Virus record (IMG/VR): IMGVR_UViG_3300039106_000353
Coordinates: 1 to 20,219 of that record
Strand: one strand, 5' to 3'
Length of the DNA stretch: 20,219 nucleotides
Source of the DNA: a virus
Part shown: in pieces, positions 14,828-20,219 of the stretch
Position numbering within the stretch: position 1 is the stretch's first letter
Layout: each line of letters opens with the position of its first letter
Notes under the pieces: model-generated
Told to the model about the DNA's origin: nothing
Databases searched by the model: none
Seen by the model: only the letters and a program-made list of their open reading frames with translations
Made by a program: the position numbers and the translations under genes

Positions 14828-15781
14828 ATGGCTTATACCCAGACATCCTCCCTATCAGTTGACCAGGTGGCGTTTGACCGCCTCGCCTATTTCGCTCTCC
14901 GTTCAGAACTGTTGTTCGATGCGGCTGCCGATGTTCAACCCACCAACCAGTCAATGCCTGGTACTGGCGTAACGTTCACGATCTTCAACGATCTTGCTAC
15001 CGCTACCAGCACCTTGTCGGAAACCACTGACGTTACTGCACCCGCTTTGAGCGACTCGCAGGTCACGGTTACCCTCAACGAATACGGTAATGCCGTTATC
15101 ACCACCGCTAAGTTGCGTGGAACTGCTTTCCTTGACGTTGACTCGGCTGCTGCAAACATCGTTGGTTACAACGCTGGTGCTTCAATTGACGAAGTTGCTC
15201 GTGAAGTTCTCGCCGGTGGATCAAACGTGATCTACGGTGGTGGCGGTACGACCACTCCGACTAGCCGCACCACGGTTAAGGCCGCTGACATCATCGAAGC
15301 GAACGACATCCGTAAGGTAACTGCACAGCTTCGTGGTGCTAACGTTCCTACTTTCAACGGTTTGTACATGGCTTACATCCACCCCGATGTGGCTTATGAC
15401 CTCCGTAAGGAAACTGGTGCTGCTGCTTGGCGTGACCCGCATGTGTACAGCGATCCAAGCAACATTTACAACGCCGAAATCGGTGCTTTTGAAGGTGTCC
15501 GTTTCATCGAAACTCCTCGTGCAAAAGTGTTCGAGAACGCTTCTGACGGTTCGGGTTCAACCGGAACTATCGAAGTTTACTGCACTCACGTGATGGGTCG
15601 TCAGGCTTTGGCTAAGGCGTATTCGTCAATTGACGGTAACGGTTCTGTTCCGAAGGTTGTTCGTGGCCCCGTGGTTGACACCTTGAACCGCCTCCAGCCA
15701 ATCGGTTGGTACTGGTTGGGTGGCTACGGTCGCTTCCGTGAGGCTTCGTTGCGCCGAATCGAATCGTCAAGCTCTATCTGA
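14828..15781 (+). CDS. Major capsid protein (N4-gp56-like, HK97 fold)
   Basis: A 317-residue protein that would form the icosahedral shell. The sequence has a typical layout for the N4-gp56 family: an N-terminal arm, an A/T/S-rich beta region (TLSETTDVTAPALSDSQVTV, about 62-81), a long helix region (ASIDEVAREVLAGG), then AYIHPDVAYDLRKE (about 182-195), EIGAFEGVRFIETPRAKVF (about 217-235) and a final TLNRLQPIGWYWLGGYG. No protease is encoded next to it and no cleaved delta domain is visible, fitting the use of a separate scaffold. GAAAGG (14814-14819) lies eight bases before the ATG. The gene is richer in G+C than the internal virion genes and is closed by a terminator, as expected of a highly expressed gene. 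Confidence 0.9.
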   Translation: MAYTQTSSLSVDQVAFDRLAYFALRSELLFDAAADVQPTNQSMPGTGVTFTIFNDLATATSTLSETTDVTAPALSDSQVTVTLNEYGNAVITTAKLRGTAFLDVDSAAANIVGYNAGASIDEVAREVLAGGSNVIYGGGGTTTPTSRTTVKAADIIEANDIRKVTAQLRGANVPTFNGLYMAYIHPDVAYDLRKETGAAAWRDPHVYSDPSNIYNAEIGAFEGVRFIETPRAKVFENASDGSGSTGTIEVYCTHVMGRQALAKAYSSIDGNGSVPKVVRGPVVDTLNRLQPIGWYWLGGYGRFREASLRRIESSSSI

Positions 15782-15799
15782 GTTTGTTCGGTGTGAAGG

Positions 15800-15847
15800 C
15801 TGGGTGGTGCGATACAATGGTGTCGTGCCACCCAGTTTTTATTTTTG
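15800..15847 (+). terminator. Terminator after the capsid gene
   Basis: CTGGGTGG (15800-15807) pairs with CCACCCAG (15828-15835); inside, CGA pairs with TCG. A run of T (TTTTTATTTTT, 15836-15846) follows. This is a rho-independent terminator pattern and ends the scaffold-capsid transcript. A -10-like TACAAT sits in its loop, so the same DNA may stop one transcript and start the next. Confidence 0.75.
15813..15818 (+). promoter_or_regulatory. Promoter -10 inside the terminator loop
   Basis: TACAAT is preceded by GGTGCGA, nearly the same upstream context as the TATACT at 1468. There is no clear -35. It would start transcription near 15825 for the tail-fibre genes. Confidence 0.35.
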
Positions 15848-15860
15848 TAGGAGTGTTTGA
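15825..15860 (+). CDS. Possible 11-residue leaderless leader peptide
   Basis: GTG at 15825 follows the -10 by six bases. The frame runs 11 codons through the terminator 3' arm and T-run, and its TGA overlaps the ATG of the next gene (TGATG). The peptide is rich in aromatics (PPSFYFC). The arrangement would couple translation of the next gene to ribosomes entering at the mRNA 5' end. The aromatic codons come from the T-run, so the frame may be accidental. Confidence 0.2.
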   Translation: MPPSFYFCRSV

Positions 15861-16222
15861 TGAGTATTTCTAATTATGGTGAGTTAGCGTTTCTTAATAC
15901 GTTGCGTAACACTTCGTTTGCTGTGACTGCCCCGTATGTGAAGTTGCATTTGGGTGATCCTGGCGAAGCTGGTACTGCTAATGCTGCTGTTGAAACGACT
16001 CGTAAGGCGATTTCGTTTAGTGCTGCGTCGGGCGGTTCGATGGTTTCTAGTGCGACGGTTGAGTGGACTAATGTGTCTACGACTGAAACTTATTCGCATT
16101 GGTCGTTGTGGGATGCTTCGACTGCTGGTAACTGTTTGTGGACTGGTGCTTTGGCTTCGTCTGCTGCGGTTACTGCTGGTGACACATTCCAGATTACGAG
16201 CCTTACACTGTCGTTGGACTGA
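15860..16222 (+). CDS. Tail-fibre-associated beta-sandwich protein
   Basis: A 120-residue protein starting at ATG 15860, with TAGGAG (15848-15853) six bases upstream; the TTG one codon earlier would be too close to the ribosome site. It carries the pattern YVKLHLGDPGEAGTANAAVE (about 26-45) followed by alternating beta strands (SSATVEWTNVSTTETYSHWS). This pattern is frequent in small phage proteins encoded beside tail fibres. It is likely a structural virion or fibre component. The fold is predicted beta; its exact place in the particle is unknown. The next gene begins four bases after its stop. Confidence 0.75.
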   Translation: MSISNYGELAFLNTLRNTSFAVTAPYVKLHLGDPGEAGTANAAVETTRKAISFSAASGGSMVSSATVEWTNVSTTETYSHWSLWDASTAGNCLWTGALASSAAVTAGDTFQITSLTLSLD

Positions 16223-16226
16223 GTAG

Positions 16227-17030
16227 ATGGCTACTTCGTTTCCTTCGGGGCTTGATGCTTTAACTAACCCTACTTCTGCGAATGGTTTGAATTCGCCGGA
16301 TCATGCGGGTCAACATTCTGATGCCAATGATGCTATTGAGGCGTTGCAGGCAAAAGTTGGTATCAATAGTTCTGCTGTTACGACGAGCCTAGATTATAAA
16401 GTGTCTTACGGCATCCCTGCTGGTGTTATCAACATGTGGGCTACGACTACTGCCCCTACCGCATGGTTGTTGTGTGATGGTACTGCTGTTAGTCGTACTA
16501 CTTACGCTTCTTTGTTTGCGGTTATTAGCACTACTTATGGTGTTGGTGATGGTTCTACAACGTTCAACTTGCCTAACTTAAAAGGTAAAGTTCCTGTTGG
16601 TCGAGATTCTGGTGATGCTTCGTTTGACACTATGGGTGAGTTGGGTGGTGCTAAGACTCATACTTTGACTAGCGCAGAAATGCCTGTTCACACGCACACG
16701 CAAGATAGTCACAACCATACTCAGAACTCGCACAACCACACGCAAGATAGTCACAACCACACGCAGAACGCTCACTCACATACTGTTGACGGTGCATTAG
16801 TTCCACGTGGTACTGGAGCAAACTTCCGTGAATTAACAGATGGTGGTACGGGTGGTTCTAATGTTACAAGCCGCACCCAAACTGCCACGAACATTGCTAC
16901 AACAGCGACAAACCAGGCTACTACCGCTGTAAACGTTGCTGCTACTGCCACTAACCAAAATGCTGGTAGTGGCGGCGCACACAACAATCTTCAACCCTAC
17001 ATTGTCCTCAACTACATCATTAAGACCTGA
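16227..17030 (+). CDS. Tail fibre with phage tail-collar domain and H-x-H metal-binding repeats
   Basis: A 267-residue fibre protein. The N-terminal part (SPDHAGQHSDANDAIEAL, 23-40, then VGINSSAVTTSLDYKV) is a common fibre-attachment pattern. A tail-collar domain covers about 66-125 (GVINMWATTTAPTAWLLCDG, then YGVGDGSTTFNLPNLKGKVP). Five H-x-H motifs follow at H155, H162, H169, H176 and H183, exactly seven residues apart. In T4 gp12, H-x-H repeats from three chains bind metal ions along the fibre axis; the same is likely here. A Thr/Asn/Ala-rich stretch (TATNIATTATNQATTAVNVA) and the typical ending GAHNNLQPYIVLNYIIKT complete it. It should trimerise and contact the host surface. Its assembly protein is the next gene. 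Confidence 0.9.
   Translation: MATSFPSGLDALTNPTSANGLNSPDHAGQHSDANDAIEALQAKVGINSSAVTTSLDYKVSYGIPAGVINMWATTTAPTAWLLCDGTAVSRTTYASLFAVISTTYGVGDGSTTFNLPNLKGKVPVGRDSGDASFDTMGELGGAKTHTLTSAEMPVHTHTQDSHNHTQNSHNHTQDSHNHTQNAHSHTVDGALVPRGTGANFRELTDGGTGGSNVTSRTQTATNIATTATNQATTAVNVAATATNQNAGSGGAHNNLQPYIVLNYIIKT
16689..16772 (+). repeat. 21-bp tandem repeats coding S-H-N-H-T-Q units
   Basis: Four 21-bp units plus a partial fifth encode H-x-H-T-Q-D/N-S. The third and fourth units share most bases (CACAACCACACGCA). Copy changes would keep the reading frame and lengthen the metal-binding stalk by seven residues per unit. Confidence 0.85.
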
Positions 17031-17031
17031 T

Positions 17032-17277
17032 ATGAGCATTTCGTCTAACAACAACCTTACTTTGGATCAAGTTCAACAGTATTTTCCTGATGAGACTATG
17101 TTATTTGTAATCCGTCATTATCGAGATCATCTTCTTGTCGCATCAGATTGGGCTATGTCTTCTGATGCTCCAACCGATAAACAAGCATGGGCCACATACC
17201 GTCAGGCGTTACGTGATTTCTTTGTTAATTGGGTAGAGGGTGACCCTATTGAATTTCCTGACAAACCGGAGAGCTAA
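17032..17277 (+). CDS. Tail-fibre assembly chaperone-like protein
   Basis: An 81-residue protein starting at ATG 17032, one base after the fibre stop. Residues about 40-66 read SDWAMSSDAPTDKQAWATYR followed by QALRDF, a close match to the conserved core of phage tail-fibre assembly chaperones (W, Asp-Ala/Val-Pro, then WxxYRxxLRDxP). It probably helps fold or trimerise the fibre encoded just before it. A long upstream extension of the frame into the fibre gene is not used. Its stop overlaps the next start (TAATG). Confidence 0.8.
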   Translation: MSISSNNNLTLDQVQQYFPDETMLFVIRHYRDHLLVASDWAMSSDAPTDKQAWATYRQALRDFFVNWVEGDPIEFPDKPES

Positions 17278-18092
17278 TGCCCAGGCTGTATAACGATTCA
17301 ACGTTTCTTTATAACGCTAGCAATCTTTCGTATAACGGAATAGTTACATTTGCTCGTACAGCCACGGGTTCAGGTTTAGGTACAGAGTCAACAGTATCGG
17401 CGGTTATACGAGCAAGAACCGCTACAGGTTCAGGTCTAGGTACAGAAACTGCCGACTCAAATATCAATCCAGTTCGTACCGCCACAGGCTCAGGAACAGG
17501 TATAGAGTCAGCTACCCGTATCCGTGTACCAGTCCGTACCGCTACAGGGTCAGGCGTAGGAGGATTTGATTCCACCGGACTACACATCGCCCCACGTTCT
17601 GCTACAGGTTCAGGCGAAGGCACATCGCTTACCAGTATCCTCCACAAGAATTTGCGTACCGCTTACGGTGCAGGAGGGTCGACAACCAGTGATACTGCTG
17701 TCGGTGTCCATATCGCACTTAGAACCGCTACAGGCTCAGGATTAGGATCACAAACTGCTCTGGGTGGCATCGTGTATATCCGCACCGCCACAGGATCAGG
17801 GGTGTCAACCCAAACCGCCACCTGGACTAAATCGTTGATCTTCCGCACACCTGTCGAAGACAGATTCCCGTGGGATGACTACCGTAAAGCCGAACCAGCG
17901 CATCGTTTATTCGCCAAAGCTAACCAGGGGTATCGGGCAAGAAACATCTTTCAACTCACTAACGGCACATACACAAACACCGATCCGTTAGACCCTACGC
18001 TTGTCACCAAAGTGTATTACGGCGGCCACGAATACTTTGTTGACCAAACCGAAAAAGACCAGTTAGTTTCCGCAGGGTACACTGTTACCTGA
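17277..18092 (+). CDS. Repeat-rich fibre/appendage protein
   Basis: A 271-residue protein. After about 25 residues come eight repeats of RTATGSG with variable four to five residues after (GLGTES, GTGIES and so on), starting at residues 27, 47, 67, 87, 107, 127, 149 and 169: a 20-residue period with one 22-residue step. Copies 5 and 6 are degenerate (RSATGSG, RTAYGAG). Such short Thr/Gly/Ser repeats with alternating hydrophobic residues suggest a beta-rich rod. A distinct C-terminal domain (196-271: FPWDDYRKAEPAHRLFA, RARNIFQLTNGTYTNTDP, YYGGHEYFV) is repeated in the next gene. Start and stop codons overlap those of both neighbours. Probably a fibre or spike part; the family is known to me only by pattern. 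Confidence 0.8.
   Translation: MPRLYNDSTFLYNASNLSYNGIVTFARTATGSGLGTESTVSAVIRARTATGSGLGTETADSNINPVRTATGSGTGIESATRIRVPVRTATGSGVGGFDSTGLHIAPRSATGSGEGTSLTSILHKNLRTAYGAGGSTTSDTAVGVHIALRTATGSGLGSQTALGGIVYIRTATGSGVSTQTATWTKSLIFRTPVEDRFPWDDYRKAEPAHRLFAKANQGYRARNIFQLTNGTYTNTDPLDPTLVTKVYYGGHEYFVDQTEKDQLVSAGYTVT
17355..17844 (+). repeat. Eight 60-bp repeats coding RTATGSG units
   Basis: Each unit contains a version of CGTACCGCTACAGGTTCAGG, with 60-bp spacing for the first six, then 66 and 60. Bases differ mainly at third codon positions, so the repeats are old and kept at protein level rather than recently amplified. Confidence 0.85.
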
Positions 18093-18403
18093 TGCCTACA
18101 TTCACCCCACCCACAGACGCATATCTAAACCTTACAGACTTTGATGTTGACACACCCCCAACACAAAACTTACGGTTGTCATTCCGGTTGCTACGCCACT
18201 TCCAGTCGCTTCCACGAGGCAGAAATGTTTATAAACTTAACGACAATACATACACCGAAAATGATCCTCCCAACTCAGACACAATTCAAATCAGTTACCT
18301 CGGTGGACATACCCATACCGTTACTGATGCTGAAGCTGCCAGTCTGACAACAGCAGGATACGGCGACTATATTGAAGGCTATGACAACAATAACAACAAC
18401 TGA
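18092..18403 (+). CDS. Paralogue of the repeat protein's C-terminal domain
   Basis: A 103-residue protein overlapping the preceding stop by one base (TGATG). Residues 42-90 align without gaps to residues 220-268 of the previous protein, with 19 of 49 identical (RxRN, TYT, DP, YxGGH, AGY). The first 25 residues are a Pro/Thr/Asp-rich arm and the end is five Asn. The conserved pattern (NVYKL..NTYTENDP..ISYLGGHTHTVTDAE) recurs in actinophage minor tail proteins. It may be a free copy of a cap or attachment domain. A local duplication in the fibre operon is the simplest explanation. Confidence 0.75.
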   Translation: MPTFTPPTDAYLNLTDFDVDTPPTQNLRLSFRLLRHFQSLPRGRNVYKLNDNTYTENDPPNSDTIQISYLGGHTHTVTDAEAASLTTAGYGDYIEGYDNNNNN

Positions 18404-18406
18404 CTT

Positions 18407-18676
18407 ATGATTAAACATCAAGAAACCCACCCCACCCTCGACGTTGAAGGCTGTTTCGCCTGCCGAATCTCCTCAGTGTCAATGGACTCCTCATGCACCC
18501 CCAACCGTCGCAAAGATGCAGCCCGTATCAATGCCACAGAATCCCGTTGGGACAAAGACATGGCCGCCTACAAACGCCTACGAGCAGACGGTCTACAACC
18601 CAACAAAATTGATGGTGCAGCCAACGTAGAAAAAAAGGCTGAGACAGCGTTCCAAGTGGAATCAGGCCACGTGTGA
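18407..18676 (+). CDS. Small CxxC phage protein (conserved, unknown)
   Basis: An 89-residue protein with HPTLDVEGCFACRISSVSM near its start (C16 and C19 form a CxxC) and a later C30, which may bind metal. The rest is a charged helix (ESRWDKDMAAYKRLRADGLQP), a pattern I associate with a small conserved protein family encoded beside tail genes in many actinophages. No clear ribosome site precedes the ATG, three bases after the previous stop. Its last codon and stop overlap the GTG start of the glycosyltransferase (GTGA), so the two are translationally coupled. Function is unknown. Confidence 0.7.
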   Translation: MIKHQETHPTLDVEGCFACRISSVSMDSSCTPNRRKDAARINATESRWDKDMAAYKRLRADGLQPNKIDGAANVEKKAETAFQVESGHV

Positions 18677-19791
18677 AACACCCTTACGACATCCAGGGTG
18701 TCAACATCCCTCATGTCGGTTACGGCAGGATGATGCAAGAAATACAGGATGTTGCTGTAGATCGCATTGACCAAACTGAAGACGCAGGAACAGTCGTATA
18801 CGGTATGACCCCTGACATGATTAAAGGCTCATGGGAAGGGCAGTCAACCGCAGTTCTTACTATGTGGGAAACCGATGTTTTGCCTCCCCGTTTCGCTCGA
18901 CTTCTTCCCGCATATGATCGAGTCTTAGTCCCCTGCGACTGGAACAAAGAACTGTTTGACGCTATCCACCCTGATGTCCATGTTGTACCGTTGGGTGTCA
19001 ACCATGATGTGTGGAAACCCCAGGTAGTAGAAGATAACCCTAAGTTCAGGTTTATGACCGGTGGTTCAGGATGGTTACGCAAAGGTATTTCGCAGGTGGT
19101 ACAGGCGTTCCATGATGCTGCTTTGCCTGACAGCGAACTGATTGTCAAACTTCCCACCTATCTGTTTGATGATCCTAAAGAGTTCAACCTCGGCCCAAAT
19201 GTGACCATTGTCAGGGACAACTTGTCGGTTGCTGAAGAACGAGACTTACACGCCTCTGCTGACTGTTTCGTGTCTGCTTCTAGAGGCGAAGGGTTCGGGT
19301 TGATCCCGTTACAGCAGTTGGCGTTAGGGAACAGGGTAATCGCCCCTGCTACTACAGGACACCTCATGTTCTCCCACCTGTTCGACTATGCGCTGGATGC
19401 TTCCCCTGAGACAGCGCACATGCAAACATATAAAGATATCGGCAACTGGCTTGTCCCTAACCACGACCAACTAGTGGACAGTATGCGAGATGCCTACGCT
19501 AAGGGTCGCCCTACTTTTATTCAACGGCAGGCTCGACATAAACGGACTTTAGGGTTTTCGTGGGATAACACTGTGGACAAACTGTTGACCGCCCATCCCC
19601 CTACAGGGATGTTGACTACAAAAAAGTGGAAACCTGCTGGAGAGAACCTGGTGTGTGTCAGGGCGTTAAAAAAAGTTGAGGCCGATATAGGGGCGTACAA
19701 GATCAGGATTCCGAATGGGGAGCTGAAATGGGTTCCGGTGTCTACTTTTGATGCTCTTGTGGACTCAGGGAATGTTACCGAATTTCTGTGA
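18673..19791 (+). CDS. Glycosyltransferase, GT-B fold (family-4-like)
   Basis: A 372-residue protein starting at GTG 18673 (overlap GTGA). It probably transfers a sugar from a nucleotide-sugar donor. Hallmarks are HVGYGRMM (14-21, the acceptor-side glycine loop), VVPLGVNHDVWKP (104-116), RKGI (136-139), a DCFVSASRGEGFGLIPLQ segment (197-214) and NRVIAP after it. In retaining GT-B enzymes the usual motif is E-x7-E; here it is E206 and Q214, so the second Glu is replaced. Residues about 320-372 form a small beta-rich extension (YKIRIPNGELKWVPV) beyond the usual fold. It lies in the fibre operon, so the substrate may be a virion protein or the host envelope; that is inferred. Activity is likely but not certain because of the substitution. 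Confidence 0.88.
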   Translation: MKHPYDIQGVNIPHVGYGRMMQEIQDVAVDRIDQTEDAGTVVYGMTPDMIKGSWEGQSTAVLTMWETDVLPPRFARLLPAYDRVLVPCDWNKELFDAIHPDVHVVPLGVNHDVWKPQVVEDNPKFRFMTGGSGWLRKGISQVVQAFHDAALPDSELIVKLPTYLFDDPKEFNLGPNVTIVRDNLSVAEERDLHASADCFVSASRGEGFGLIPLQQLALGNRVIAPATTGHLMFSHLFDYALDASPETAHMQTYKDIGNWLVPNHDQLVDSMRDAYAKGRPTFIQRQARHKRTLGFSWDNTVDKLLTAHPPTGMLTTKKWKPAGENLVCVRALKKVEADIGAYKIRIPNGELKWVPVSTFDALVDSGNVTEFL

Positions 19792-19801
19792 CCAAATAGG
19801 G

Positions 19802-19807
19802 TATACT
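19802..19807 (+). promoter_or_regulatory. Promoter-like -10
   Basis: TATACT lies in the 55-bp gap after the glycosyltransferase gene, with no convincing -35. An ATG follows seven bases after it. It might start a new transcript for the following gene and connector genes. Confidence 0.35.
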
Positions 19808-19814
19808 TGGGTCT

Positions 19815-19847
19815 ATGTCTAAGAAACGATCTAGGAGCAAAAAGTAA
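19815..19847 (+). CDS. Possible 10-residue basic leaderless mini-ORF
   Basis: ATG at 19815 starts seven bases after the -10 and encodes MSKKRSRSKK, then TAA overlapping the next ATG (TAATG). There is no ribosome site before it, so only leaderless initiation could work. The peptide is almost entirely basic and polar. It is either a coupling leader or a chance frame. Confidence 0.25.
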   Translation: MSKKRSRSKK

Positions 19848-20170
19848 TGAAAAAAATTGATCGTGGTGGCTCTGGCGGTAAAGGCAAAGATGTAAAGCCT
19901 GGTACTAGTTATCCTGGCAATAACCCTAACAAAGCTTTTCCTATTAAAGGGTATGGCGAAGTAGGGTTGACAGGGCATGAATGGAATATGCCTATTTGGG
20001 GTGTTGCTAAAATCCGCAATAAGAACGATACTGGTACTCACCCTGTTTCTACATATGATAGTGGTAAAGGTCGACCGAATTGGGATAAGTATGTCCCACC
20101 GAAAACCAACATGGTTGGCGCACCCAGCAAACCAAAACCATCAAACAAGAAGGCCGCTAAGAAAAAGTGA
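19847..20170 (+). CDS. Small basic Gly/Lys/Pro-rich protein, unknown function
   Basis: A 107-residue protein preceded by AGGAG (19833-19837) nine bases before the ATG. Ends are basic and flexible (MKKIDRGGSGGKGKDVK; PKPSNKKAAKKK); the centre is GYGEVGLTGHEWNMPIWGVAK. Not recognised as a named family. The lysine-rich tail is like the three small genes behind the terminase. It precedes the probable connector gene, with which its stop overlaps (GTGA), so it is likely part of the head-tail assembly unit. Confidence 0.7.
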   Translation: MKKIDRGGSGGKGKDVKPGTSYPGNNPNKAFPIKGYGEVGLTGHEWNMPIWGVAKIRNKNDTGTHPVSTYDSGKGRPNWDKYVPPKTNMVGAPSKPKPSNKKAAKKK

Positions 20171-20219
20171 CTACAGCAGGTACGATCCTTGATCGAGCCA
20201 ACCAGTTACTCCTGGCAGG
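20167..20219 (+). CDS. Partial gene: probable head-tail connector protein
   Basis: A frame opens with GTG overlapping the previous TGA (GTGA) and stays open to the window edge (17 full codons: TTAGTILDRANQLLLA after the start). The pattern T-x-x-x-I-L-D-R-A-x-x-L-L is typical of the N-terminus of small phage head-tail adaptor/connector proteins. The fragment is short, so this call rests on one motif and on gene order. Confidence 0.5.
   Translation, partial: MTTAGTILDRANQLLLA

Noticed and set aside
16936-17031. Longer start for the chaperone gene inside the fibre gene
   Set aside because: The family-like core begins after the ATG at 17032, which follows the fibre stop directly; the extension has no ribosome site.
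17309-17647. Open frame on the minus strand with PVAVRTG repeats
   Set aside because: Antisense shadow of the RTATGSG repeats in the + strand gene.
19572-19580. Perfect TTGTCCACA (minus strand) in the glycosyltransferase gene
   Set aside because: Isolated within coding sequence without repeats or A+T-rich DNA; chance occurrence is the simpler explanation.

Overview
The window is a block of a tailed-phage genome, either a free phage or a prophage segment. From about 1.6 kb to the right edge every gene runs on the + strand in virion-assembly order: large terminase, three small basic proteins, portal, a four-gene set of large virion proteins (one of 1540 residues), scaffold, major capsid protein, tail-fibre genes, a glycosyltransferase, and the first codons of a probable head-tail connector. 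One replication gene and about 600 bp of non-coding DNA lie on the left. No integrase, repressor, lysis gene, tRNA or CRISPR array is visible. The host is most likely an actinobacterium. The reasons are family resemblance of the terminase, scaffold and small CxxC protein to actinophage proteins, palindromes of the Gram-positive/mycobacterial SOS-box type, and start codons placed where transcription probably begins (leaderless style). A short-tailed (podovirus-like) particle is suggested by the giant ejection-type protein and the absence of tail-tube or tape-measure genes, but genes outside the window could change this.

Left end (1-1584). Bases 1-617 hold no convincing gene. They contain six spaced palindromes of the form GAAC-N4-GTTC (78-223), an A+T palindrome (252-270), and a run of hairpins read on the minus strand behind a strong extended -10 element, so a small RNA is possible. 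A leftward replication-initiator gene (618-1412) follows. Inside its linker-coding part lie tandem 22-bp repeats and a perfect DnaA box (1004-1113). This layout resembles the phage lambda origin inside gene O and is the most interesting observation here. Divergent promoters with a shared palindrome (1437-1473) and an 11-bp stem-loop (1521-1558) separate it from the terminase.

Packaging and internal proteins (1585-14247). The terminase has an N-terminal helix-turn-helix. After it comes a tightly coupled run of overlapping genes: three small lysine-rich proteins, portal, a Q/P-rich protein, the giant 1540-residue protein, a protein with a mucin-like Pro/Thr linker, and two more probable virion proteins. 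DNA is visibly richer in A+T from about 6.2 to 12.5 kb than in the capsid genes.

Capsid and tail fibres (14248-20219). Scaffold and an N4-gp56-like capsid protein have their own promoter and a terminator. A second transcription unit encodes a fibre-associated beta protein, a tail-collar fibre with five H-x-H motifs spaced exactly seven residues apart, a tail-fibre assembly chaperone, a protein with eight RTATGSG repeats, a paralogue of that protein's C-terminal domain, a CxxC protein and a glycosyltransferase. At three promoter-like sites a mini-ORF begins 6-7 nt after the -10 and its end overlaps the next gene's start, a possible leaderless-leader-peptide arrangement.
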